The notes: generated from the sequence alone by a model not told the origin. A DNA stretch of 7,461 nt from Pseudomonadota bacterium (GCA_021795795.1 JAJYPA010000413.1:1-7461); one strand, 5' to 3'. Counted from the first letter of the stretch, positions 1 to 7,083 are shown. Program-made: numbers and translations.

Positions 1-19
1 AAATCGGCAGGACGCTCAT
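1..19 (-). CDS. Possible 5' end of a minus-strand gene, perhaps peptide deformylase (partial)
   Basis: Reading leftwards from an ATG at 19-17, six complete codons give M-S-V-L-P-I before the window ends. A G-rich stretch just upstream on the minus strand could act as ribosome binding site, though its spacing is short (about 2-4 bases). The hexapeptide is like the N-terminus of many gammaproteobacterial peptide deformylases, the metalloenzyme that removes the formyl group from nascent proteins. Six residues cannot prove that. If real, the gene lies downstream of, and in the same direction as, the 152-1708 gene. It could equally be a chance ATG. Confidence 0.22.
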
Positions 20-83
20 CGCTCCCCCACGGGCTTGATGTCCCAGAGGCACTTCGAACTGTCATGCCGAGCCAAATGAATCT

Positions 84-96
84 TACATAAAATGTA
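84..96. repeat. Short perfect inverted repeat (5-bp arms, 3-bp spacer)
   Basis: The arms TACAT and ATGTA flank AAA in an AT-rich part of the 151-base stretch left of the kinase/ATPase gene. It lies about 65 bases upstream of the possible minus-strand start at position 19, so it could be an operator or part of a promoter. A 5-bp-arm palindrome in AT-rich DNA also occurs readily by chance, and no regulator consensus was recognised. Confidence 0.2.
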
Positions 97-151
97 CGTT
101 CCATCGGGCAAAATGAAACATACAAGGAGCTCTCGTTCAAAAAGAAGGGAC

Positions 152-1708
152 TTATGCGCCCCCCTTTGCAAAAGTGGGGCTGAGGGGATTTGCCCAAACG
201 ATATCGGCGATCTGCCCCGCGAATGACGTGTCGCACCGCAAACGATAAGTGTAGGCGTGCTCGGAGGCAGTCAGCGGCTGGAGTTTTTGCATCTGTGCTT
301 CGAGCACTTCCTCATCCGCTTCCGAAATATCCCCGCCTTGAGCGGCGCGTTCACGCAGATAGCGGCGCAGCGTGGGTGCATCGCATTCGATGAATAGGAT
401 ATGGAACGGGCAACCCAAGTTTTGGGCCAGTTGCACGAAGGCTGCGCGCTGGCTTTCCTTGAGGAAGGTGGCATCGATAATCATCGGCCAGCCGGCCTTC
501 AGACCGAGTCGGGCGACATCGGCCAGATGGCCGTAGACATACTCGGTCGCCGCCGGCGTGTAGCGCAAGGCGCGCTCGGGGAAGTGACGCAGCCGCTCGG
601 CATCTGAACGTACCCGCACGGCGCCCAATGACTGCACCAACTCCATCGCCGCCAGTGATTTCCCGCTGCCGGAGAAGCCGACTGTAATCCAGAGTGATGC
701 CTCGGTCGGTGCCAGGAATTGTTCGGCCAGATCGGCATAACGCCGGAAGGTGGCCCACTGCTCGGCCTGCTCCTCGGCGCTCATGTCCGGGCGAATGCCG
801 AATAGTGCGATTTTGGCGCGCACCATGGCGCGGTAGGCCGCGTAGAAGCGGATGAGCGGCAGGGCTTCGTAATCCCCGCTGGATTCGAGGTAGACGCTCA
901 GCAAACGACGCGCGGCGCCGTAAAACTGTCGATCGGTCAAATCCATCAGCAGGAACGCCAGATCGTTGGCCGTATCGCTCCAGCGGAAATCTTCGTTGAA
1001 TTCGATCCCGTCGAAAATCATCACCTTGCCATTGATCCGGGCGATGTTCCCCAGGTGCATGTCGCCGTGCCCCTCACGCACGTGGCCGGAACGCTTGCGC
1101 GCCGCGATGGTGGGCTTGAGCGCCAGAAAGGCCGCTTCACTCGCCGATTCGACACGATCGATCTGGGTTTTGTCGGCATCGTCGGTCAAAAAGCCGCGAA
1201 TCTGCTCGAAATTCTGGTTAATGGGAAAATACACCGTTTCAGGTGTGCCGAAGCGGCTATCCTCGGGCGCAATGGCTGCGTTCTGGTGGAATTGATCGAT
1301 TTGTCGGGCCAGATCATCGATCAAGGCATCGTCCAAACCGTGAGTCTGAGCGTAATTATCCAGACGGTCGCTTTGATCGAAACGGCGCATATGCACAACA
1401 GGTTCGGTTTGCGTGTTGGCTGTTTGGACCAGTCGTCCATCCGCATCTAGCCCGACCACGCCCAGGTACAGTTCGGGCGCGAGCCGCCGATTCAGACGGA
1501 TTTCCTCATTGCAGAAGAACCGCCGCTGGTCGCGGTCGGTGAAATCAAGAAAGCCGAAATCCATGGGTTTTTTGATCTTGTATGCGTGCGGACCGGCCAG
1601 CAACACGTGGGAAATATGGGTTTGCAAATGCACGACCTCGCCATATTGATCATGTAGATGGCGTTTGAATTGTTCCAGAGGTAGCGCATTCGTAACAGGG
1701 GTATTCAT
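152..1708 (-). CDS. Bifunctional aminoglycoside-phosphotransferase-like kinase / P-loop ATPase fusion protein
   Basis: This 518-residue cytosolic protein has two domains. Residues about 1-330 resemble the APH/choline-kinase fold. A lysine-rich N-lobe strand lies at 43-47 (Y-K-I-K-K). The Brenner-type catalytic loop HGDMHLGN is at 214-221 (catalytic Asp216, metal ligand Asn221), and IFDGIEFN at 231-238 supplies the metal-binding Asp233. Residues about 338-505 form a small-molecule-kinase-like ATPase with Walker A GFSGSGKS at 344-351 (Lys350) and a hydrophobic strand ending in D-A-T at 412-414. This two-domain family is widespread and usually annotated as 'bifunctional aminoglycoside phosphotransferase/ATP-binding protein'. 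The substrate is unknown, and the name alone is no evidence of antibiotic resistance. The ATG start at 1708 has an AAGGA 10 bases upstream (1719-1723, minus strand). The gene is transcribed divergently from mrcB. The final residues (506-517, A-N-P-L-S-P-T-F-A-K-G-G) come from the palindromic repeat at 159-191 and probably are not ancestral. Confidence 0.93.
   Translation of the reverse strand: MNTPVTNALPLEQFKRHLHDQYGEVVHLQTHISHVLLAGPHAYKIKKPMDFGFLDFTDRDQRRFFCNEEIRLNRRLAPELYLGVVGLDADGRLVQTANTQTEPVVHMRRFDQSDRLDNYAQTHGLDDALIDDLARQIDQFHQNAAIAPEDSRFGTPETVYFPINQNFEQIRGFLTDDADKTQIDRVESASEAAFLALKPTIAARKRSGHVREGHGDMHLGNIARINGKVMIFDGIEFNEDFRWSDTANDLAFLLMDLTDRQFYGAARRLLSVYLESSGDYEALPLIRFYAAYRAMVRAKIALFGIRPDMSAEEQAEQWATFRRYADLAEQFLAPTEASLWITVGFSGSGKSLAAMELVQSLGAVRVRSDAERLRHFPERALRYTPAATEYVYGHLADVARLGLKAGWPMIIDATFLKESQRAAFVQLAQNLGCPFHILFIECDAPTLRRYLRERAAQGGDISEADEEVLEAQMQKLQPLTASEHAYTYRLRCDTSFAGQIADIVWANPLSPTFAKGGA
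159..191. repeat. Dispersed palindromic repeat, copy A (C5-T3 ... A4-G type)
   Basis: A C-run, TTTG, C, AAAAG, a G-run and then GGGGATTT form an imperfect palindrome (CCCCCTTT pairing with AAAAGTGGGG) followed by a G-rich arm. A second copy in the same orientation lies at 7084-7115. The 32-base cores (160-191 and 7084-7115) match at 24 positions without gaps. Elements of this look are common between genes in many gammaproteobacteria, usually just 3' of a gene. This copy overlaps the 3' end of the minus-strand kinase/ATPase gene and supplies its last codons. Confidence 0.6.
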
Positions 1709-1946
1709 AACGATGTATTCCTTGCGATATTACTATATTAAAAATTAAAAGCGTTTGGGCATAAAAGCACTGAATCAGCGCGAACAAATCGACGAACCTG
1801 CCGTTCGACCAACCCGTTCAGGTCACGTGACGCATCGAACGATGATCGCGGTTTTTAGTCACGGTTTTTCAGGGGCACCCTTCATGCCAGATGCTGTTAA
1901 ACTGTTTACTAATTATGGTTCTAGTGTATCAGTGTGGGTGAGCCCG
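1709..1946. other. Divergent intergenic region between the kinase/ATPase gene and mrcB
   Basis: These 238 bases must hold the promoters of both divergent genes. The left part (about 1723-1750) is strongly AT-rich. The right part (about 1850-1930) is moderately AT-rich, and I found no convincing -35/-10 pair for mrcB there. The mrcB reading frame stays open leftwards to a TTG at 1755, with in-frame ATGs at 1842 and 1884. The peptide it would encode (for example M-I-A-V-F-S-H-G-F at 1842) does not look like the lysine/arginine-rich cytoplasmic tail of a PBP1b, so I treat this stretch as untranslated. Confidence 0.5.
1719..1737 (-). promoter_or_regulatory. Putative promoter -10 and ribosome binding site of the kinase/ATPase gene
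   Basis: On the minus strand TATAGT (1737-1732, five of six matches to TATAAT) lies in an AT-rich patch (about 1723-1750), followed by AAGGA (1723-1719) 10 bases before the ATG at 1708. No good -35 hexamer is visible at 16-18 bases from the -10. A transcript from this -10 would have a short leader of roughly 20 bases. The call rests on composition and position only. Confidence 0.3.
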
Positions 1947-4376
1947 GTGGCGCAAACAAAAAAATCAGCTCGACCAGCCCAAAAAACCACAACCCGCAAA
2001 GGTTCTACCGGTAATAAAACAGCCAACAAAAGCACTTCAATTGGAGCTCGCGTGGGTCGCTTAAGCCTGCCTGGTCTTTTCTGGCGCATCGTGATTATCG
2101 CTCTGCTGGTTCTCACCGCGCTGATGAGCATCTGGGCGTATTTTCTGAATCAACGCGTCGTCGATCGCTTTTCCGGCACGCTCTGGAAGCTGCCCGCCAC
2201 GGTTTATGCGGCGCCACAGGAAATTTATGTCGGCCAGCATCTCTCGCCCGGCGAGCTGGTGGATGAACTCACCAATCTGCATTATCGCGACCGCGACACA
2301 CTCACCGAAACCGGCACCTATAATCGAGTCGGCAACGAAATTCGCCTGCACCGCAGGGCATTCAATTTCCCGGACGGCAACGAACCGGATAAGCAGATTC
2401 GGGTTCAATTCGTCGGTGACCAGGTCAAGGCAGTCAACGACGACAAGGGTACCAACGTCGGCATCATTCGCCTGGAACCGATGACGATCGGCCAGCTTTA
2501 CCCGGATATCAATGAAGACCGTGTGCTGCTCAACGTTGAACAGGTACAGAAAGACGCGCCGCTGCTGATCAAAACGCTCATCACAGTCGAAGACCGGGAT
2601 TTCTATCATCATCACGGCGTAGTGCCGAGCGCCGTATTTCGCGCGCTGCTGGTCAATATTGTCAGCGGTCACAAAGTGCAAGGTGGCAGCACCATCACCC
2701 AGCAACTGGCCAAAAATCTGTTCCTTACGCCCAAGCGAACCTACAAGCGTAAGCTCGAAGAGATGATCATGGCGCTGGAAATGGAATGGCACTACTCCAA
2801 GGACAAGATCCTCGAAGGCTATCTGAATGAGGTCTATCTCGGCCAGGACGGTAGCCGCGCCATTCACGGCTTCGGGCTGGCCGCGCGTTATTATTTCGGT
2901 CGGCCGGTCGATGAACTGCGACCGGAAGAAATCGCCCTGCTCGTCGGCATGGTAAAAGGCGCATCCTACTACAACCCTCGCCGCAGCCCTGAGCGCGCCA
3001 AGGATCGTCGCGATACGGTGATCGACCTGATGGCGGACAACGGTCTGATCACCCCGACCGAAGCGGGTGAACTCAAGCAAAAACCACTGGGTGTGCTCAA
3101 GGAAAAAGGCACGACGTCACCCCATCCAGCGTTTCTGGATCTGGTGCAGCGGCAGCTATCGCAGCAATACAACCCGGAAGACCTCAAAACCAAAGGATTG
3201 CGGATTTTCACCACCATGCAGCCCCGCGCGCAGGATGCGCTTGAACACTCGGTCACAGCGCTGGATGCGATAGAAAAAGGCCGCCATTACAAGCCGGATA
3301 CGCTGGAAACCGCAGGTATTATCACCTCGATCGGTACAGGTGAAGTCGAAGCATTGATCGGTGGGCGCGATCCCGCTTATGAGGGCTATAACCGAGCACT
3401 GGACGCTCAGCGACAGATCGGCTCGTTGATCAAACCAGTGATTTATCTCGCCGCCCTGTCCGCCCCGGCCAAATACTCGTTGATTACCCCGCTGGACGAC
3501 AGCCCGTTGACCGTCGATCAACCAGGCTCAAAACCCTGGAAACCGGAAAACTACGACCGCAAGTTCCTCGGGCCCACTCCGTTATATACCGATCTGGCCG
3601 AGTCACGCAATGTGCCGAGCATCCGGCTGGGTCTGGATGTCGGCCTGCCGACCGTGTCCGATACCCTCCATCGCCTGGGCGGGCCGGAAATCAAGCCGTT
3701 CTACCCTTCGATGCTGCTCGGCTCGATGACCATGAGTCCGTTCAATGTCGCCCAAATTTACCAGACACTCTCCTCCGATGGCTTCTACAGCCCGTTGCGC
3801 GCCATTCGCAGCGTGGTGGACGCCGAGGGCAAACCACTGTCACGCTATCCGCTGACCGTCAAGAAGGTGGCTGATCCCGATGCACTTTATCTGCTGCAAT
3901 ACGCCATGCAGGGCGTCGTAAATAACGGTACGGCGCATAATCTGAACAAGACCATTCCGGCTTCCGTGGGCGTAGCAGGCAAGACTGGCACCACCAACGA
4001 CAGCCGAGATGCCTGGTTCGCTGGCTTTACGGGCAATCGGGTCGGGGTAATTTGGGTCGGTCGCGATGACGACAAGCCCACCAGCCTGACCGGTGCCAGC
4101 GGTGCATTACCGTTATGGGCATCGGCATTCAAACCGCTGTACAACAAGCCACGGGACATGACGCCGCCCAAAGGGATCGATTTCGTCAATGTCGATGTGG
4201 CGCAGCAGGCGCGCGTTCCCAGCCAGTGCCCAGGCATCCTGATGCCATTTGTGAGCGGTTTCGAACCCAAGACCATTCTCGATTGCAATGGTGATTCGAC
4301 CGGTTCGGGGAACACCGATCAGGGCGGCGGTGCACATGTCAATCCGCTCACCCCCATTTTGAATTTGTTCCGATAA
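1947..4376 (+). CDS. mrcB: Penicillin-binding protein 1B (bifunctional transglycosylase/transpeptidase)
   Basis: This class A PBP polymerises lipid II into glycan strands and cross-links the stem peptides on the periplasmic face of the inner membrane. From the GTG at 1947 it is 809 residues, near the 799-844 of the E. coli forms. A basic cytoplasmic tail (about 1-43) precedes one membrane segment (about 44-66). A UB2H-like region (about 75-176) includes W-K-L-P-A-T-V-Y, as in E. coli PBP1b. The GT51 domain (about 192-366) has VEDRDFYHHHG with catalytic Glu215, then GGSTITQQLAKNLFL. The transpeptidase domain (about 454-726) has SLIK (Ser493 nucleophile, Lys496), S-R-N at 553-555 and K-T-G-T-T from 679. 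Two cysteines in the tail (761 and 780) parallel the C-terminal pair in E. coli. The start is chosen because M-A-Q-T-K-K-S-A-R is a typical basic tail and GGTGA lies 5 bases upstream. ATG 1884, ATG 1842 (844 residues) or TTG 1755 are possible longer starts. All catalytic motifs are intact. It is followed closely by its probable activator gene. Confidence 0.95.
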   Translation: MAQTKKSARPAQKTTTRKGSTGNKTANKSTSIGARVGRLSLPGLFWRIVIIALLVLTALMSIWAYFLNQRVVDRFSGTLWKLPATVYAAPQEIYVGQHLSPGELVDELTNLHYRDRDTLTETGTYNRVGNEIRLHRRAFNFPDGNEPDKQIRVQFVGDQVKAVNDDKGTNVGIIRLEPMTIGQLYPDINEDRVLLNVEQVQKDAPLLIKTLITVEDRDFYHHHGVVPSAVFRALLVNIVSGHKVQGGSTITQQLAKNLFLTPKRTYKRKLEEMIMALEMEWHYSKDKILEGYLNEVYLGQDGSRAIHGFGLAARYYFGRPVDELRPEEIALLVGMVKGASYYNPRRSPERAKDRRDTVIDLMADNGLITPTEAGELKQKPLGVLKEKGTTSPHPAFLDLVQRQLSQQYNPEDLKTKGLRIFTTMQPRAQDALEHSVTALDAIEKGRHYKPDTLETAGIITSIGTGEVEALIGGRDPAYEGYNRALDAQRQIGSLIKPVIYLAALSAPAKYSLITPLDDSPLTVDQPGSKPWKPENYDRKFLGPTPLYTDLAESRNVPSIRLGLDVGLPTVSDTLHRLGGPEIKPFYPSMLLGSMTMSPFNVAQIYQTLSSDGFYSPLRAIRSVVDAEGKPLSRYPLTVKKVADPDALYLLQYAMQGVVNNGTAHNLNKTIPASVGVAGKTGTTNDSRDAWFAGFTGNRVGVIWVGRDDDKPTSLTGASGALPLWASAFKPLYNKPRDMTPPKGIDFVNVDVAQQARVPSQCPGILMPFVSGFEPKTILDCNGDSTGSGNTDQGGGAHVNPLTPILNLFR

Positions 4377-4379
4377 CGG

Positions 4380-4400
4380 GGTAAGACAAACTTGCTTACC
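4380..4400 (+). other. Small hairpin between mrcB and the lipoprotein gene
   Basis: GGTAAG (4380-4385) pairs with CTTACC (4395-4400) around a 9-base loop, starting 4 bases after the mrcB stop. There is no T-run after it, so it does not look like an intrinsic terminator. It could stabilise or mark a processing point between the two messages, or be chance. Confidence 0.3.
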
Positions 4401-4432
4401 AATACTCGCTAACCATTGATCGAAACAACACC

Positions 4433-4453
4433 CAGGAAACACTCAGGAAACAC
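4433..4453 (+). promoter_or_regulatory. Duplicated ribosome-binding segment upstream of the lipoprotein gene
   Basis: CAGGAAACAC occurs twice (4433-4442 and 4444-4453) with an 11-base period. Both copies contain AGGA. The second (4445-4448) lies 7 bases before the ATG at 4456 and is the ideal Shine-Dalgarno position; the first is 18 bases away. This fixes the start at 4456 rather than the in-frame ATGs at 4468 or 4501. The tandem repeat looks like a small local duplication. Confidence 0.6.
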
Positions 4454-4455
4454 CC

Positions 4456-5052
4456 ATGCCGACCACTATGCAGACAAGATACCAAGCCCACGCACTCAAA
4501 ATGGGTGCCGTCACCCTTCTAGCCATCACCGTTGCGATGCTGGCTGGTTGTGCCGTTACGCCCCCGCCTCGCCCAAGCATGGTCATTAAGCAACCCCCAG
4601 TTCCACCCTCCGTGCAGGCACACCCACTGAACATGCCTCGATTGCAGGAACAAACGCTGCCGCGATCGAATAGCAACACGGCACCCAACGCATCAGCCCA
4701 AGCCACCCCGACAGCCAGTGCACCGGCTGTCCTGGCACTGGTCTCTCGCGCCGAGACACAAACGCAGTCCGGTGACTTTGGCGGGGCCGAGGCCACACTG
4801 GAACGAGCAGTCCAGATTCAACCGCACAACGCCCGACTCTGGCTTGATTTCGCTCAACTGCGACTGGCCCAGCAGCAGCCGGCACAGGCCGAACAGTTCG
4901 CCCTTCGCGCCGTGCAATACGCTCAAAGCAATCGGGAAGTCAGTGCCGCCTGGCAGATGGTCGCCAAGACCCGCGAGGCGCAGGGTGATACCAAAGGTGC
5001 CGCCGAGGCCCGCCGCAAGGCCGGTTTCGTGCCCGGTCAGACTCAAGGCTGA
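4456..5052 (+). CDS. lpoP: TPR-repeat outer-membrane lipoprotein, probable LpoP-type PBP1b activator
   Basis: This 198-residue lipoprotein has a signal peptide with K15, a hydrophobic core (17-30) and lipobox L-A-G-C ending at Cys32. The next residue is Ala33, not Asp, consistent with sorting to the outer membrane by Lol. A proline/glutamine-rich, low-complexity linker (about 34-90) could span the periplasm. It is followed by two clear tetratricopeptide repeats (about 92-125, with G-D-F-G-G-A-E-A-T-L-E-R-A, and 126-159) and a third helical pair (160-190, A-Q-G-D-T-K-G-A-A-E-A-R-R-K-A). In Pseudomonas aeruginosa, LpoP is a TPR lipoprotein encoded next to PBP1b that activates this synthase, the counterpart of E. 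coli LpoB. The same architecture, the location 79 bases after mrcB on the same strand and the absence of a terminator support that role here. The function is inferred from context and domain order; I cannot align it to LpoP. A generic TPR lipoprotein is the alternative. Confidence 0.8.
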   Translation: MPTTMQTRYQAHALKMGAVTLLAITVAMLAGCAVTPPPRPSMVIKQPPVPPSVQAHPLNMPRLQEQTLPRSNSNTAPNASAQATPTASAPAVLALVSRAETQTQSGDFGGAEATLERAVQIQPHNARLWLDFAQLRLAQQQPAQAEQFALRAVQYAQSNREVSAAWQMVAKTREAQGDTKGAAEARRKAGFVPGQTQG

Positions 5053-5097
5053 TGAACGAAGAAAAAACGCACTGGCTTGAGGCCCCGCGTACCCTTC

Positions 5098-5102
5098 GAG
5101 GA
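5098..5102 (+). promoter_or_regulatory. Ribosome binding site deciding the GTG start of yoaA
   Basis: GAGGA lies 8 bases before the GTG at 5111. No ATG gives a better-placed start, and the helicase homology (Q-P-R-A-G-Q, about residue 39) begins soon after, so GTG is accepted as the start codon. Confidence 0.65.
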
Positions 5103-5110
5103 TAAATCCT

Positions 5111-7075
5111 GTGAACACGGAATCGGCAGACACACTGTCCACGACACCTGCGCCTTCAAAGCCAAGCACGCTGCAGGACGTCTTTGGCGAAAGCGGGGTA
5201 CTTGCCGCAGCGTTCAGTGGTTATCAGCCGCGCGCGGGCCAGTTGCAAATGGCCGAGATCATCCGCGACGCCATCACCGATTCCCGAACGGTCGTGATCG
5301 AAGCAGGCACCGGGGTGGGCAAGACCTTCGGCTATCTCGCCCCGATTCTGCTCGCCGGACGCAAGGCGATCGTGTCCACCGGCACCAAGCATTTGCAGGA
5401 TCAGATTTTCAGCCGCGACTTGCCTCAAATCAAGCAACTGATGGGTTCAACCACGCGCACGGCCCTGCTCAAAGGACGCTCAAACTACCTGTGCCTGCAC
5501 CGACTGGAACGCGCGATGAGCGAAGGTCGGCTCAAAAGCCCGGACTGGGTCACGGCGCTGCACACCATCAAGGGCTGGAGCACGCGCACACGCGACGGCG
5601 ATATTGCCCATTGCGATGCCGTCAGCGAAGAACACGGCATCTGGCCTCTGGTTACCTCCACCAACGAAAACTGTCTCGGCAAGGAATGCCCCGTCTTCGA
5701 CGATTGCTTTGTGGTCAAAGCCCGCGAGGCAGCGCACGAGGCCGATCTCGTGGTCATCAATCATCACCTGTTCTGCGCCGATATTGCCATTCGCCAAAGC
5801 GGCTTTGCCCAGCTCCTGCCCGAAACGGATGTGGTGGTGCTGGACGAAGCCCATCAACTGCCGGAAATCGCCAGTCTGTTTTTCGGTTCGGCCCTCAGCA
5901 GCGGGCAGATGATCGATCTGTTGCGCGATATCGTGCGCGAGCAACAGGCCGAGGCGGTGGACATGACCGACCTGCTCGGTGTGCTGCACGCGTTCGAATT
6001 GGCACTGGAGCCTTGCGTGGCCGCCCTGAAAAACGCCCGAACCGACCGGATCGCCTGGAGTGAAATCGCCGAAGACAAAGTCATTCAAGCCGCCTTCGAC
6101 ACGCTCGAATCCCGCCTGGCCGACCTGACCGCCGCACTGGAACTTGCCGCGCCGCGAGGCAAGGGTTTAGCCAGTTGCCATGAACGCGCCATACAAATGC
6201 GCCAGTCGCTGTCGCATTTTCGCCGCAGCGAGGAAATCACAACCGAAGTCCGCTGGCTGGAACGCCGCGAGAAATCCTTCACCCTCAATATCACGCCGAT
6301 GGATGCGGGTAAAACCTTCTCCGATGTGGTTGAAAGCCAGCCGCGTGCGTGGGTGTTTGCATCAGCCACGCTTGCCGCCGGTTCGGATTTTTCCCACTTC
6401 ACCCGTCGATTGAATTTGAATCTCGCGCTGTGCCAGCAAACGCCCTCACCGTTCGATTACCCGAATCAGGCGTTGATGTATCTGCCGCCCAACCCGCCCG
6501 ACCCTAAAACCGATCTGGACTACACGCTCAAGATTCTGCGTGCCGTGTTCCCGGTGCTCAAGGCCAGCGGCGGGCGGGCCTTTTTGCTGTTCACCAGCCA
6601 TAGGGAATTGAAGAAGGCGGCCGATATTCTCGAAGGCAAACTGCCTTTCTCGCTGTTCGTACAAGGCACGCAGGCCAAGGCGGCCTTGCTCGAACAATTC
6701 CGGCAATCGGGCAATGGCGTGTTGCTCGGCACGCAGAGTTTCTGGGAAGGCGTGGATGTACGCGGTGAGGCCTTGTCGGTCGTGATGATCGATCGCATCC
6801 CGTTCGCCTCACCCGATGACCCGGTACGCCGCGCTCGTGAAGCGCAAATCAAGGAATCGGGTCATTCACCATTCGCGGCCATGGCCTTGCCCGAAGCCAT
6901 TATCACCTTCAAGCAGGGCGTGGGCCGACTGATCCGCGATGTGACCGACCGCGGCGTACTCGTGCTGTGTGATCCGCGCCTGCAACACACCGGCTTCGGT
7001 CGACAAATTCTCGATGCCCTGCCGCCCATGCGGCGCACTCAGGACCTCGGCGAGGTTCAGTCATTTTTTGAATGA
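5111..7075 (+). CDS. yoaA: ATP-dependent Fe-S DNA helicase, YoaA (DinG/XPD family)
   Basis: This 654-residue superfamily 2 helicase is of the XPD/DinG type, which unwinds DNA 5'-3' using ATP and a 4Fe-4S cluster. In order: Q-P-R-A-G-Q (39-44), Walker A EAGTGVGKT (64-72, Lys71), ALLKGRSNYLC with Cys128, then Cys188, Cys193 and Cys199 (spacing C-x4-C-x5-C), which complete the cluster ligands. VVVLDEAHQLP carries the DEAH box (245-248). S-A-T is at 418-420, SFWEGVDVRG at 543-552 and the motif VI segment QGVGRLIRD at 602-610. Length and many segments (G-R-S-N-Y-L-C-L, W-P-L-V-T-S-T-N, C-F-V-V-K-A-R, F-W-E-G-V-D-V-R-G) match E. coli YoaA (636 residues) better than DinG (716). YoaA in E. coli works with the clamp-loader subunit HolC at damaged or stalled forks. 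The start is GTG. The gene follows the lipoprotein by 58 bases with no terminator, so it is probably co-transcribed. No LexA box was recognised in the gap. All key residues are present. Confidence 0.93.
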   Translation: MNTESADTLSTTPAPSKPSTLQDVFGESGVLAAAFSGYQPRAGQLQMAEIIRDAITDSRTVVIEAGTGVGKTFGYLAPILLAGRKAIVSTGTKHLQDQIFSRDLPQIKQLMGSTTRTALLKGRSNYLCLHRLERAMSEGRLKSPDWVTALHTIKGWSTRTRDGDIAHCDAVSEEHGIWPLVTSTNENCLGKECPVFDDCFVVKAREAAHEADLVVINHHLFCADIAIRQSGFAQLLPETDVVVLDEAHQLPEIASLFFGSALSSGQMIDLLRDIVREQQAEAVDMTDLLGVLHAFELALEPCVAALKNARTDRIAWSEIAEDKVIQAAFDTLESRLADLTAALELAAPRGKGLASCHERAIQMRQSLSHFRRSEEITTEVRWLERREKSFTLNITPMDAGKTFSDVVESQPRAWVFASATLAAGSDFSHFTRRLNLNLALCQQTPSPFDYPNQALMYLPPNPPDPKTDLDYTLKILRAVFPVLKASGGRAFLLFTSHRELKKAADILEGKLPFSLFVQGTQAKAALLEQFRQSGNGVLLGTQSFWEGVDVRGEALSVVMIDRIPFASPDDPVRRAREAQIKESGHSPFAAMALPEAIITFKQGVGRLIRDVTDRGVLVLCDPRLQHTGFGRQILDALPPMRRTQDLGEVQSFFE

Positions 7076-7083
7076 GTACTATT

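Noticed and set aside
16..111. A 31-codon minus-strand frame (TTG start, ending C-L-W-D-I-K-P-V-G-E-R) overlapping the possible ATG at position 19 by ATGA
   Set aside because: It has only a TTG start, no ribosome binding site and no recognised family. The ATGA overlap is suggestive of coupling but not enough to call a gene.
152..1708. Reading the phosphotransferase domain as an antibiotic-resistance gene
   Set aside because: The fold is shared with many kinases of unknown substrate. The fusion to a P-loop ATPase marks a widespread chromosomal family, and nothing nearby suggests a resistance cassette.
1850..1935. A sigma-70 promoter for mrcB around the TTTACTAATTATGGT segment
   Set aside because: Possible -10 hexamers are present, but none has an acceptable -35 at 16-18 bases, so no position can be supported.
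2061..3080. A 339-codon open frame on the minus strand opposite mrcB
   Set aside because: It lies entirely antisense to the PBP1b membrane, UB2H and transglycosylase regions, which carry intact motifs. Its translation shows no recognisable domain. Long antisense frames are common in GC-rich genes.
5077..6063. A 328-codon plus-strand frame overlapping yoaA in another frame
   Set aside because: The translation is rich in R, G, P and S without motifs, as expected of a shadow frame; the yoaA frame holds all helicase motifs.
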